Positions 15,807 to 24,584 are shown, counted from the first letter of the stretch. The stretch is 52,559 nucleotides of DNA from DATHSY01 sp046729855 (GCA_046729855.1 JBKPHM010000040.1:1-52559), one strand, 5' to 3'. Numbers and translations are program-made. Notes: generated by a model from the sequence alone, not told the origin.

Positions 15807-17255
15807 GTGTCCGTAGCTCGTCTCCGTGGGTGGACGATCGCGCCTCGCGTCGGCGTCGTCGTCCCCGACGAGGGGACGCCTGGCTGGCCGGACGCCGCGT
15901 TCTGGTGCGCGCTGCTGGACGCGTGGGGTGTGCCCGCGGAACGGACGTCCCCCGCAACGCTGCCAGGGTCGCCGTGGACGACGCTCGTCGTCCCGACCTC
16001 GCTCCTCGACGAGGACATGATCGGAGCGATGTCCCCGACCGTCGCGACCTCGGTCCTGCTGACGGGCGTCGCGGCCGCGCCGACCGGCCAGCTCGACACG
16101 CGGATCGCAGTGACACGGTTCGACGCATCGGCGGACGCGCTCGAGGCGGGCACGTGCGAGACGGCGGTCGACGCCGCGCAGGCGGCGCTGTCGGCTGCGT
16201 CGCCGGATGGCGTCGTGGCGATCTGGCGATGGCCGGACGGCAAGGACGTCGCCCTCGTCGTCGACGGCGACGTTGACCACCCGACCGGCGTCGCTCCCGA
16301 ATGCTCGCGGTACGTCGCGCCGGCGGTCCAGACGGCTCGGCGGGCCGGCTGCGCCGCCTACGGGATCTTCGCCGCGGCAGCGAACGTGGACGCGGAGCCC
16401 GCGTCGTTCACGCCCGGGGCCGAGTACTACAACCACTCGTACACGCATCCGTACTCGCACTGGAACGAGGACCCGTGGGACGCGCTCGACCGCGACGCCA
16501 TGAAGGTCGAGCTCACGAGGTCCGCCGAGACGTTTCGACGGCACCTCGGCTCGGACGACCACGGCGTCTTCCGCCTCCCTCATTTCCAGCTCTCCGCTTG
16601 GGACCGGAGCGCGGACGTGCTCGAGGCCATGGGGTACCTGGCCGAATCTTCCATCGGCGGTAACGTCTCGGTGACCGGCGGCCTCCCGTTCCATCCGGCT
16701 CGCCGCGCCTGGAGCGACCGCCCGGCGGACGCGGCGTACGCCAGGACGCACCCCGACGCGGTGGGGCGTCGGCCGTTCCTCCAGCTTCCGATCAGCACCG
16801 ATCCGACCGACCGGGCGTTCCCACACGGGTGCTGCTCCTACAACACGCTTGGCGAGGGCGTGCGTGCCAGGACGGCGGATCCAGACGCGTACGAGCACGT
16901 GCTGCAGGACGTGCTCGATCGGGCCACCGAGCGGCAGCACCTCGCGCACCTGTTCATCGACCCGCCGGACGCCGGGTACGGGCGTCTGACCGGCGACGCG
17001 CCGGACTACGCGACCGCGGTCGAACGGTGGCTCGCCCGTGCCGTTCGCCGCCCCGACGTCGCGGTGATGTCGACCGCACAGCTGGCTGGTTGGTGGCTCG
17101 CGCGAGAGCGGTCCGTCGAGCGGCTCGCGTGCCGGATCGAAGGGAACGAGCTCGTCGTCGAGCTCCGCGATCCACCCCCCCGGACGACGATCGCCGTGCT
17201 CCCGCCCCGCGGCGAAGCCCGATGGCGGCACGTCCCATGGGGGGACGAACGGTGA
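15807..17255 (+). CDS. NodB/polysaccharide-deacetylase-like protein with N-terminal extension
   Basis: The 482-residue protein carries a deacetylase-like core from about residue 147: DVALVVDGDVDHPTGV (151-161, acidic DxD in place of TFDD), EYYNHSYTHPYSHW (H210 and H214 as in the CE4 HSxxH motif) and GVFRLPHFQ (R256, as RxP). The first 140 residues resemble a small Rossmann-like GATase domain (VGVVVPDEG, TTLVVPTSLLDEDM). No signal peptide is visible. GTG 15807 lies behind AGAGGGGG, and TAGCAT at 15759 is a plausible -10. It overlaps the next glycoside hydrolase by GTGA, so the two act together, presumably on an acylated oligosaccharide. Confidence 0.72.
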   Translation: MSVARLRGWTIAPRVGVVVPDEGTPGWPDAAFWCALLDAWGVPAERTSPATLPGSPWTTLVVPTSLLDEDMIGAMSPTVATSVLLTGVAAAPTGQLDTRIAVTRFDASADALEAGTCETAVDAAQAALSAASPDGVVAIWRWPDGKDVALVVDGDVDHPTGVAPECSRYVAPAVQTARRAGCAAYGIFAAAANVDAEPASFTPGAEYYNHSYTHPYSHWNEDPWDALDRDAMKVELTRSAETFRRHLGSDDHGVFRLPHFQLSAWDRSADVLEAMGYLAESSIGGNVSVTGGLPFHPARRAWSDRPADAAYARTHPDAVGRRPFLQLPISTDPTDRAFPHGCCSYNTLGEGVRARTADPDAYEHVLQDVLDRATERQHLAHLFIDPPDAGYGRLTGDAPDYATAVERWLARAVRRPDVAVMSTAQLAGWWLARERSVERLACRIEGNELVVELRDPPPRTTIAVLPPRGEARWRHVPWGDER

Positions 17256-19330
17256 CGACGGACGAGGTCGTCGGCTCGGGACGCCAGTACCTGCGGGCGA
17301 GTGGGCGCTCGGTGCTTCCGGTTGGGGCGCACTTCGTACCGACCGCGGGTCCCGACTGGCCGTGGCGCGTCGATGAGGCAGAGTTCGACCGTGCGTTCGA
17401 GCAGATGTCGGCCGCCGGCATGACGACCGTCCGGATCGACCTGCTGTGGTCGGCGATCGAACCCGAGCCGGGCCGGTACGACGAGCAACACCTCCGCGTC
17501 CTCGATGCGGTCCTTGCGTCGGCGCGCCGGCGACGGCTCTGGCTGCATCCGACGTTGTTCATCGGCGGCGAGGTCGGGGACGCGTTCTGGGACGTGCCGT
17601 GGCGGGACGGGCGCCACCCACATCGCGATCCGGAGATGCTGCGGCTCCAGGCCGAGCACGCCGCCATGCTCGCGCGGCGATGGCGAGCGGACCCGGCGGT
17701 CATCGCCTGGGACCTCACCGACGAGCCGCCGTTCTGGCTCTTCCAAGACACGACCGACGACGACGCGCGGACGTGGACGGACGCGCTCGTCGCCTCGCTC
17801 CGCGGCGCCGATCCGGAGCACCTCATCACGATCGGGACATCCGGACAGGAGGTCGGCTGGGGTCCGTTCCGCGCCGACGTGGTCGCAGACCGGCTCGACT
17901 TCACGTGCGTGCACCCGTACCCGATCTACCAGTACGAGCTCTATCCCGATGCGTTGCTGTCTCCCCGCATGACCCACGCGGGGGCCTTCGAGACCGCTCT
18001 GGCGTCCGGCGCGGGGAAGCCGGTGATGGTGCACGAGTACGGCGCGTCGTCGGCGCAGTTCGACCCGGAGCTCATGGCCGCGTACGACCGCCTGCTCTCG
18101 TACTCGAGCCTCGGCCGCGGCGCGATCGGCTACTACGCGTGGTGCTGGACCGACGCCGAGCCGAACGCGTACCGGCACGTCCCGTACCTGCGGCAGCCGC
18201 ACGAGACCCAGTTCGGCGTCACCGACTGGAGCGGCGAGCTGCGTCCGCGTGGGCGCGTCCTGTCGGAGCTTGCGACCGTTGCGGGCGGGCTCGATCTCGA
18301 CGGCCTTGCGGCGGACGGACCCGCGCCGCCGCGGGCGGCGATCCCCGTACCCCATGAGTACGTCCACCCGTACGACCCCGACGCCTTCGGTCTGTCCGAG
18401 GCGCCGTCGGGCCTGTACCGGCCGTCGGAATCGGCGTGGAGCCCGCGCCGCACCGGCATGACGGACGGGGGGCCGCTCGTTCGATCGCTGCTGAACGCGT
18501 TCGTGATGGCGTCGCGCGCCGACCTCGCCGTGGCGTTCCCCCGCGAGCGGCTCGATGACGTGTGGCCGGACGTGCCGATCGTGATGCTGCCGGCGCCGCT
18601 CGCGTCGACGACGATCACGCTGTGGCATGTGCGAACGGGGTTCTGGGCGGGGGCGTACGACTTCTTCGCCCGCGGCGGCGTGCTCTACGTCTCGTGCTCC
18701 GCGGACGTCGCGATCCCGGAGATGGACGAGCTGGCGGGCTGTCGGCTCGCCGACCGGGCGCCGCTCGATCGCCCGCCGGTCCTTCGGTTCGTGCGACCGT
18801 GGGGACTGTTCGCGGCCGGCGACGAGCTCGCACTCCCGAGTGGCGGAACGGGGCTGTCCGCCCGAGGCGTGCGCCTCCGCCCCTCGGACGGGGAGACCGT
18901 CGCGGTCGATGCGGACGGCGAGCCCGCGCTCGTCCTCGCTCGCCGCGGACCCGGGGCCGCGGTCGTCTGCGCGTACCCCGTCGAGACGCTCGTCGCCGTG
19001 GCGCCCGACGCGCACGGGCCCGCCGACCGGACGTGGGGCCTGTACGCGGGCGTCGCCCGGCTCGCGTCGACCTCCGAGCGCGCCGCGTGCGAGCATCCGG
19101 ACGTGACGCTCGGGGAGCTGCGCGGCCCGGAGGGCGGCGTCGTCACCCTGACGAACCATTCGGATCGCTCGGTCGAGACGCTCCTGCGGCTTCCGGAGGG
19201 CGGCGGCGACCTCGCGTGGATCGCGGCACACGCGGGCTCCGGTCCTCCGGACGCCGACGGTCGCGTCCCAGTCGCCCTCGAACCATACGGCGCCGCCATC
19301 GCGACCTGGCGGCCGCAGGGACGGCGGTAG
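17252..19330 (+). CDS. Clan GH-A glycoside hydrolase (GH5/GH42-like) with GATase-like C-terminal half
   Basis: The 692-residue protein has a TIM barrel in its first 350 residues: MTTVRIDLLWSAIEPEPGRYD, AWDLTDEPPFW (acid/base E158) and KPVMVHEYGAS (nucleophile E262). The Asn normally preceding the acid/base (NEP) is Asp157 here. The second half (VPIVMLPAPLASTT, FARGGVLYVSCSA, RRGPGAAVVCAYPVE) resembles the beta-galactosidase trimerisation/GATase and small beta domains of GH42-like enzymes. No signal peptide, so it is intracellular. GTG 17252 overlaps the NodB-like gene and follows GGGGGACGAAC. Only 2 nt separate its stop from the convergent permease gene. Substrate unknown. Confidence 0.8.
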   Translation: MTTDEVVGSGRQYLRASGRSVLPVGAHFVPTAGPDWPWRVDEAEFDRAFEQMSAAGMTTVRIDLLWSAIEPEPGRYDEQHLRVLDAVLASARRRRLWLHPTLFIGGEVGDAFWDVPWRDGRHPHRDPEMLRLQAEHAAMLARRWRADPAVIAWDLTDEPPFWLFQDTTDDDARTWTDALVASLRGADPEHLITIGTSGQEVGWGPFRADVVADRLDFTCVHPYPIYQYELYPDALLSPRMTHAGAFETALASGAGKPVMVHEYGASSAQFDPELMAAYDRLLSYSSLGRGAIGYYAWCWTDAEPNAYRHVPYLRQPHETQFGVTDWSGELRPRGRVLSELATVAGGLDLDGLAADGPAPPRAAIPVPHEYVHPYDPDAFGLSEAPSGLYRPSESAWSPRRTGMTDGGPLVRSLLNAFVMASRADLAVAFPRERLDDVWPDVPIVMLPAPLASTTITLWHVRTGFWAGAYDFFARGGVLYVSCSADVAIPEMDELAGCRLADRAPLDRPPVLRFVRPWGLFAAGDELALPSGGTGLSARGVRLRPSDGETVAVDADGEPALVLARRGPGAAVVCAYPVETLVAVAPDAHGPADRTWGLYAGVARLASTSERAACEHPDVTLGELRGPEGGVVTLTNHSDRSVETLLRLPEGGGDLAWIAAHAGSGPPDADGRVPVALEPYGAAIATWRPQGRR

Positions 19331-19332
19331 CG

Positions 19333-20202
19333 TCAGCCTTTCACGGCGCCGGCCGTGAGACCCTCGATGAACCGACGCTGCAGGACCAGGAACACAGCGA
19401 TCATTGGGACCGTCGCGAGCGTCGTCCCCGCCATCGTGTTGCCCCAGTTGATCGTGTTCCTCCGGGCGAGCAACGCGACGCCGACCGGGAGGGTCCGCAT
19501 CTCGTCGGAGCTCGTGATGAGCAGCGGCCAGAGAAAGTCGTTCCACGAGCTCAGAAACGTGAAGATCGCGAGCGTCGCCATCCCGGGCAGCGCGAGCGGC
19601 AACACGATCGACCGGATGATGCGGAACTCGGTCGCGCCATCACAGCGAGCCGACTCGAGGACCTCGTCGGGGATCGACTGGAAGAACTGCCGCATCAGGA
19701 AGATCCCGAACACCTGGATCATCGACGGAGCGATCAGGCCGAAGTACGTGTCCGTCCCGAGCCGCGGGTCGATCTCGTGGAACAACACCATCAGGCGATA
19801 CAGCGGGATCAGGTTCACCTGGAACGGGATCATCAACGTGATCAACAGGACGAAGAAGATCAGGTCCCGACCGGGAAAGCGAAGCTTCGCGAAGGCGTAG
19901 GCCGCCATCGAGTCGAAGACGACGTTGAGCGCGACGATCAAGAAGGCCACGATGACGCTGTTCACGAAGAAGCGCTCGAACGGCAGCAGGGTGAAGACGT
20001 CCCGATAGTTCTGAAGGATGAACGGGCTCGGGATCCATTCGGGCGGCGACGCGAAGATGTCCCCGCTCTGCTTGAAGGACGTCGCGAACATCCAGTACAG
20101 GGGCCCGATCATCAGGAGCGACGTCGCGATCGCAGCAACGTACAGTGACGTCCGCCTGGCCGGATGACGGACGTGCTTGCGCTCGATGATGCGGTCGCTC
20201 AT
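19333..20202 (-). CDS. Carbohydrate ABC transporter permease, MalG type
   Basis: The 289-residue inner-membrane protein has about six hydrophobic segments (for example YVAAIATSLLMIGPLYWMF, LIFFVLLITLMIPFQVNLI, LATVPMIAVFLVL). The EAA loop that docks the ATPase is VLESARCDGATEFRIIRSIVLPLALPG. ATG 20202 overlaps the MalF-type stop (ATGA), so both subunits are made together. Together with 20199-21044 and the binding protein it forms a CUT1-type importer, but no ATPase gene follows. The ATPase at 9580-10764 is the likely partner. Confidence 0.92.
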   Translation of the reverse strand: MSDRIIERKHVRHPARRTSLYVAAIATSLLMIGPLYWMFATSFKQSGDIFASPPEWIPSPFILQNYRDVFTLLPFERFFVNSVIVAFLIVALNVVFDSMAAYAFAKLRFPGRDLIFFVLLITLMIPFQVNLIPLYRLMVLFHEIDPRLGTDTYFGLIAPSMIQVFGIFLMRQFFQSIPDEVLESARCDGATEFRIIRSIVLPLALPGMATLAIFTFLSSWNDFLWPLLITSSDEMRTLPVGVALLARRNTINWGNTMAGTTLATVPMIAVFLVLQRRFIEGLTAGAVKG

Positions 20203-21044
20203 GTTCGCCGCTCGAACAGCCGCAGCTGCACGTAGGAGAGCGTGGCAAGGATCACGAGCAGGATGTACGCGACGGCCGATGCCTGACCGAGCTCGAGGCG
20301 CTGGAAGCGCTCGACCAGGTCGAACACCACCGTGCGCGTCGAATCGAGCGGACCGCCGGTGCCGTTGCTCATGACGAATACCTGGTCGTAGACCTGGAAG
20401 GTCCAGATGACCCCGATCACGTAGACGAAGACGATCGTCGGGCGGAGCGCCGGGAGCGTCACGAAGCGGAACCGCTGCCACGCCGTCGCGCCGTCGACGA
20501 ACGCCGCGTCGTACAGATCGGCCGGGATCGCCTGCAGCGCCGCGAGGAAGATCACCGTTTCGAACCCGAACCCCTGCCAGACGCTGGTCACGACGATCGC
20601 CGGCAGCGCGGTCGACGGGTTCTGGAGCCACTGCGTCGTGGGGAGATGGAAGAAGGTCAGCGTCTGGTTGACGATGCCCGCGTCGGTAAGCAGGATCTTC
20701 CAGATCCACGCCGCGACCACCAGGGAGACCATCACCGGCAGGAAGTACGCGGCGCGGAACACGCCGCGGAAGTGCATGGTGCGGTTCAGCAGGATCGCCG
20801 ACGCCAGGCCCAGGATCGGCCCCACCCCCTGCCCGAGGAGCACCAGCAGCGTCGTGTTGAGCAGCGCGTGGAGGAACTGCTCGTCGGTCAGGATCTCCCG
20901 GTAGTTCTCCAGGCCGACCCATGTCGCCTGGCCGAGCCCATGGAACTCCGTGAAGCTCCAGTAGCCAGAGACGAACATCGGGCCGTACAGGAACAGACCG
21001 GCGGCGATCACGGCGGGGGCGATCAGCACGTAGCCGACCGCCAC
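20199..21044 (-). CDS. Carbohydrate ABC transporter permease, MalF type
   Basis: The 281-residue (minimum) permease starts GYVLIAPAVIAAGLFLYGPMF and has the EAA motif PADLYDAAFVDGATAWQRFRFVTLP in the last third. The only standard start is GTG 21044, right at the first membrane helix. In-frame codons upstream encode VAVPAEIRPRRRTRRFRR, the basic cytosolic N-terminus usual for MalF proteins, back to the binding-protein stop, but contain no ATG, GTG or TTG. A CTG at about 21110 could be used. The N-terminus is therefore uncertain. It lies between the binding protein and the MalG-type gene in one operon. Confidence 0.88.
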   Translation of the reverse strand: MAVGYVLIAPAVIAAGLFLYGPMFVSGYWSFTEFHGLGQATWVGLENYREILTDEQFLHALLNTTLLVLLGQGVGPILGLASAILLNRTMHFRGVFRAAYFLPVMVSLVVAAWIWKILLTDAGIVNQTLTFFHLPTTQWLQNPSTALPAIVVTSVWQGFGFETVIFLAALQAIPADLYDAAFVDGATAWQRFRFVTLPALRPTIVFVYVIGVIWTFQVYDQVFVMSNGTGGPLDSTRTVVFDLVERFQRLELGQASAVAYILLVILATLSYVQLRLFERRT

Positions 21045-21114
21045 CCGCCGGAACCGCCTGGTCCGCCGACGCGGCCTGATCTCGGCGGGAACCGCGACGG
21101 ATCGCTGCAGCGTG

Positions 21115-22410
21115 CTAGGAGGCGAGCTCGTCGTTCACCTTCCCAGCAGCCTCGTCGAGTGCCTCCTGCGGCGCCTGCTTGCCCAGGAACGCGGCCTCCA
21201 GCCCCGAGTCCATCAGCGACTGGATCCGGTCCCACTGCGGGACGTACGGGAAGTGCGTGGCCGTGGACATCGCCTCCAGGAACACTGGCAACGTGTTCTG
21301 GTCGTCGAAGTACGGATCGGGCTTATCGACCTCCTCGCTCTCGAGTGCCGCCGTCAGGCCGGGTGCAGCACCTGCGATCGTGAAGATCTTCGTCGCGTTC
21401 TCCGGTCGCAGCATGTATTGGATGAACAGCCACCCCTCCTCCGGATGCTCGGCGTTCACCGGGATGCTCAGCCCGGTCCCGCCCAGGTAGCTCCCCGGCT
21501 CCACGGAGTACGGCGTGAGGGCGACCCGCCACTTGCCCTCCATCTCCGGCGCGCCGCTCTTCATGATGCCCATGTAGTAAGGGCCGTCGGTGAACATCCC
21601 GATCCGGTCGTCCTTGATGCCGTTCTGGCGGTCGCCTTCGCTGGGGCCCCACAGGATGCCGGTGCCGTCGTCGATGAAACTCTTGTAGAACTCGACCGCC
21701 TCGACGCCCTCGGGGCTGTTGAAGGCCGCCTGCGAGTTGTCCTCGGTCAGGATCGACCCGCCGTTCTGGAGCAGGATCTGCGACCAGTGGAAGGTCTCGC
21801 CGTCGACCTCCAGGCAATACTTGTCGCACCGGCCGTCGCCGTCGTTGTCCTCGGCGATCGACGCGGCCGCCGCCTTCCATTCATCCCACGTCGTCGGAAC
21901 CTCGACGCCCTTCTTCTCGAAGACGTCGGTCCGGTAGTACAGCGCGTACACGTCGAAGTCGAACAGCATCGTGACGATGTCCCCCTGGTAGGTCATCGCC
22001 TCGACCCCGCCCGGCGTGTATTGCTCGCTGATCGGCGTGCCGTTCATCTCGCCGCCGGAGACGTCGGTCAGGTTGGCGAGCAAGCCGTTCGACGCGAACG
22101 TGGGGATCCACGTCATGTCGAGCGTCGCGACGTCGGGCGAATCGCCGGACGACACCTGGACCGTGAACTTCTCGTGCAGCGTGTCCCAGTCGACCGGCTC
22201 GTAGTCGACCGTGATCCACGGATACTCGGCCTCGAAGTCCTCGATCACGGGCTTCATCGGGGTCGACGCGCCGTAGTAGTCCTGGATCCGGATCGTGACC
22301 GGCTCCGGGCTCTCGCCGGGAGCCGTCGGCGACGGTTCACCTCCTCCGTCACATGCCGTGCCGATCAGTGCCAAGGCGCCGAACGCGGCGACGATGGCGC
22401 TCCTCCGCAT
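21115..22410 (-). CDS. Sugar ABC transporter substrate-binding lipoprotein
   Basis: The 431-residue CUT1 binding protein has a signal peptide ending in lipobox LIGTAC (C20) and the family-1 SBP core: VTIRIQDYYGASTPMKPVIEDFEAEYPWITV, DVYALYYRTDVFEKKGVEVPTTWDEW and GGTGLSIPVNAEHPEEGWLFIQYML. An insertion around residues 188-199, DNDGDGRCDKYC, has the DxDxDGxxCD pattern of excalibur-type calcium loops, probably a metal site on the lobe surface. The ATG at 22410 has GAGGGGGTGA 6 nt upstream. It follows the ROK regulator and precedes both permeases, in the order of actinobacterial oligosaccharide operons. Aromatic-rich patches suit an oligosaccharide ligand. Confidence 0.93.
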   Translation of the reverse strand: MRRSAIVAAFGALALIGTACDGGGEPSPTAPGESPEPVTIRIQDYYGASTPMKPVIEDFEAEYPWITVDYEPVDWDTLHEKFTVQVSSGDSPDVATLDMTWIPTFASNGLLANLTDVSGGEMNGTPISEQYTPGGVEAMTYQGDIVTMLFDFDVYALYYRTDVFEKKGVEVPTTWDEWKAAAASIAEDNDGDGRCDKYCLEVDGETFHWSQILLQNGGSILTEDNSQAAFNSPEGVEAVEFYKSFIDDGTGILWGPSEGDRQNGIKDDRIGMFTDGPYYMGIMKSGAPEMEGKWRVALTPYSVEPGSYLGGTGLSIPVNAEHPEEGWLFIQYMLRPENATKIFTIAGAAPGLTAALESEEVDKPDPYFDDQNTLPVFLEAMSTATHFPYVPQWDRIQSLMDSGLEAAFLGKQAPQEALDEAAGKVNDELAS

Positions 22411-22485
22411 GTGGATCACCCCCTCAACCGATCGCTTATATCGCTCATGCCGATGTGCCGTTCCGCTTCCGTTCGTCCCACCCCC

Positions 22486-23676
22486 TCACGACCCCCGGCC
22501 GCGCATTCGATCGAACAGCAAGCCCTGCGCGGACGCGACCGCCAGCGCGATCGCGCCCTGGATCTCCGCGTCGTCACCCAGCACCGAAGCCTCGATCCTG
22601 GGACGGAAGGGTGAGAGGGCCGCGACCTCCCGCTCCACGGGCTCCAGCAGCAGATCGCCCTGGCGCCCGATGCCGCCACCCAGAATCACGAGCTCCGGGT
22701 CGACGATCGCCGCCACCGCCGCGATCGCGAAGGCGATCCGCTCGGCGACGCCGTCGACGACCCGAGTGGCGGCCGCGTCGCCGCGACGCGCCGCGTCGAA
22801 GACGCTCTTGGCATCGGCCGCCCCCCGGATGCCGGCGCGCCTGACTTGCTCCGTGACGGCGATCGCGCCGAGCGCGGACTCAAGCGCACCGCGCCGCCTG
22901 GTCGCGCGCCCGCGCGGGTCGTGCACCGCGATCGGGAGGTAGCCCACCTCGCCAGCTGCGCCGCTGCTGCCGCGGTAGAGCTGGCCGTCCATCACGAGGC
23001 CCATCCCCACGCCGGTGCCCACGTGGAGGTATACGAAGTTGGGCACCTCTTTGCCGAGGCCCTTGCGCTGCTCCCCGAGCGTGGCGAGGTTGACGTCGTT
23101 CTCGAACGCGATCGGAGTGCCGATCTCACGGCGCACCGAATCGACGACCCCGTGGCGTTCCCACCCGGGCAGGTTCGGCGCCAGCCGCAAGTGGTCCACG
23201 CCCGGCTGCTGAACGCCGGGGCTCCCGACGCACGCGAACACCACGCGGCGCCAGCGCACCCCCGCGTCCGAAGCGACCCGATGAGCGAGCGTCCCGTGCT
23301 GGGCGATCAAGGTCGCCGCGCTCCTCGCCCGGGCCCGTTCGTCGCGCCGCGCGACGATCTCGCCGGTCAGGTCCGCGATGGCGGCGCGCACGACCGAGCG
23401 TCCGACGTCGAGCGCGACGACGAACCCGGCGGTGGGGTTCACCTCGTACAGCGTCGCGGTGGGCCCCCTCCCGCCCGACGAGCGTCCCGCCTCGCGTACG
23501 AGGCTCGCGCGAACGAGGGACGACAGCGCCTGGGACACCGTGGGCTTGGACAGGCCGGTCGCGCGGGCAATCTGCGCGCGGGAGACCGGAGCGAGGTGCC
23601 GAACGCCCTCGAGGACGGTCCGCTCGTTGATCGCGCGAAGCAGGCTCGGCGTCCCGGCCCGGAAGGTCTCCTCGAT
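22486..23676 (-). CDS. ROK-family transcriptional repressor
   Basis: A MarR-like winged helix (SLLRAINERTVLEGVRHLAP, then SRAQIARATGLSKPTVSQAL) is followed by a ROK sugar-binding domain (VVALDVGRSVVRAAIADL, AFENDVNLATLGE, HVGTGVGMGLVMDG, GSSGAAGEVGY). The zinc-binding Cys cluster of kinase-type ROK proteins is missing. No ATG, GTG or TTG lies upstream of the helix-turn-helix in this frame; the first GTG (23538) would cut off most of it. I set the end at an in-frame ATC (23676) behind GGGGGTCGGG; a CTG at 23643 is another option. A good promoter and a matching operator precede it, indicating autorepression. Confidence 0.85.
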   Translation of the reverse strand: MEETFRAGTPSLLRAINERTVLEGVRHLAPVSRAQIARATGLSKPTVSQALSSLVRASLVREAGRSSGGRGPTATLYEVNPTAGFVVALDVGRSVVRAAIADLTGEIVARRDERARARSAATLIAQHGTLAHRVASDAGVRWRRVVFACVGSPGVQQPGVDHLRLAPNLPGWERHGVVDSVRREIGTPIAFENDVNLATLGEQRKGLGKEVPNFVYLHVGTGVGMGLVMDGQLYRGSSGAAGEVGYLPIAVHDPRGRATRRRGALESALGAIAVTEQVRRAGIRGAADAKSVFDAARRGDAAATRVVDGVAERIAFAIAAVAAIVDPELVILGGGIGRQGDLLLEPVEREVAALSPFRPRIEASVLGDDAEIQGAIALAVASAQGLLFDRMRGRGS

Positions 23677-23703
23677 CTCGACCCGACCCCCGTTGCGAAG
23701 CGC

Positions 23704-23716
23704 AGGAAACTTCCCT
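23704..23716. promoter_or_regulatory. ROK-family operator AGGAAACTTCCCT (autoregulatory)
   Basis: The site differs in one base from the minus-strand reading of the 12413-12425 palindrome (AGGAAACTTTCCT). It lies about 6-18 nt downstream of the predicted ROK transcription start, where bound repressor would block elongation or open-complex formation. Confidence 0.75.
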
Positions 23717-23728
23717 AACTATTCGCGG

Positions 23729-23758
23729 ACTCTAGGCGGTGCCGGTCTGAACGGTCAA
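23729..23758 (-). promoter_or_regulatory. Promoter of the ROK-SBP-permease operon (TTGACC-18-TAGAGT)
   Basis: On the minus strand TTGACC (23758-23753) and TAGAGT (23734-23729) are separated by 18 bp, the best -35/-10 pair seen in the window. The predicted start near 23722 precedes the operator and leaves a leader of about 45 nt. Confidence 0.65.
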
Positions 23759-23785
23759 GCCAGACCGCGGCAGGTGGGCGTGGGG

Positions 23786-23791
23786 TAGCTT
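23786..23791 (+). promoter_or_regulatory. -10 element TAGCTT for a leaderless start at 23799
   Basis: TAGCTT is 7 nt before the ATG of the TIM-barrel isomerase, with no Shine-Dalgarno sequence between. The spacing equals that at 4141-4154. Confidence 0.5.
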
Positions 23792-23798
23792 CCGGGCG

Positions 23799-24584
23799 AT
23801 GCGTCTCGCGTTCTCGACCCTCGCGTGCCCGGATCGGACGCTGGCCGATGCGATCGAGGGAGGCATCCGCTGGGGCTACGAGGGGATCGAGCTCCGGATC
23901 GTAGACGGTGAGCTCGCGACGGCGGCGATGACGGCACAGGAACGCCGCAGCACCAGACGGACGATCGATGCCTCGGGGCTGATGCTGTGTTGCCTCGACA
24001 CGTCGTTCGAGATCGCTAGCCCCCACGATCGCCTCCAGGACGGCCTCGCATGTGTCGAGCTTGCGGCGGAGCTCGGCGCGCCGCTCGTCCGGCTGTTCGC
24101 CGGCGCACCGCAAGATGAGCCTTGGAGCAAGACCGCTGGCCGCACGGCCGAGCGGGCGCAGGCGCTCGCCGAACGGGGCGGCTCGCTCGGTGTCGCGATC
24201 GGCGTGGAAACGCACGACACCTTCGCGACCGGCACCGTGCTCGCCGACGCGCTCGCGGGCGCGCCGAGCGACGTCGGGATCATCTGGGACACGTTGAACC
24301 CGATCGTGGCGGGCGAGCCGCCCGAACGAACCTTCGCCTCGGTCGCGGACCGGCTCCTCCATGTGCACATCAAGGACGGCGCCGTGCCACCCGATCTCGA
24401 GCGGAACCATCTCCTCGGCCACGGGCGCGTTCCGGTCGAGGCCATCATCGGCATGCTCGGCGCGGCCGGATACGACGGGTGGCTCTCCGTCGAATGGGAA
24501 AAGCGGTGGCAACCATCGATCGCCGACGCCGACGTCGCGCTTCCGCAGTATGCCGACCGTCTCCGTGCGATCCTGCGTGGCTGA
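23799..24584 (+). CDS. Sugar phosphate isomerase/epimerase-like TIM-barrel protein
   Basis: The 261-residue protein belongs to the xylose-isomerase-like TIM-barrel superfamily: RWGYEGIELRIVDGE near the N-terminus, then metal ligands in IGVETHDTF, GIIWDTLNP, LLHVHIKDGA and WLSVEWEKRW. Members isomerise or epimerise ketoses and inosose, or act as lyases on 3-keto-glycosides, so the reaction cannot be fixed. It is transcribed away from the ROK operon and begins at a leaderless ATG. Its promoter region adjoins that of the ROK gene, so it might share its control, although no second operator is visible. Confidence 0.88.
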   Translation: MRLAFSTLACPDRTLADAIEGGIRWGYEGIELRIVDGELATAAMTAQERRSTRRTIDASGLMLCCLDTSFEIASPHDRLQDGLACVELAAELGAPLVRLFAGAPQDEPWSKTAGRTAERAQALAERGGSLGVAIGVETHDTFATGTVLADALAGAPSDVGIIWDTLNPIVAGEPPERTFASVADRLLHVHIKDGAVPPDLERNHLLGHGRVPVEAIIGMLGAAGYDGWLSVEWEKRWQPSIADADVALPQYADRLRAILRG

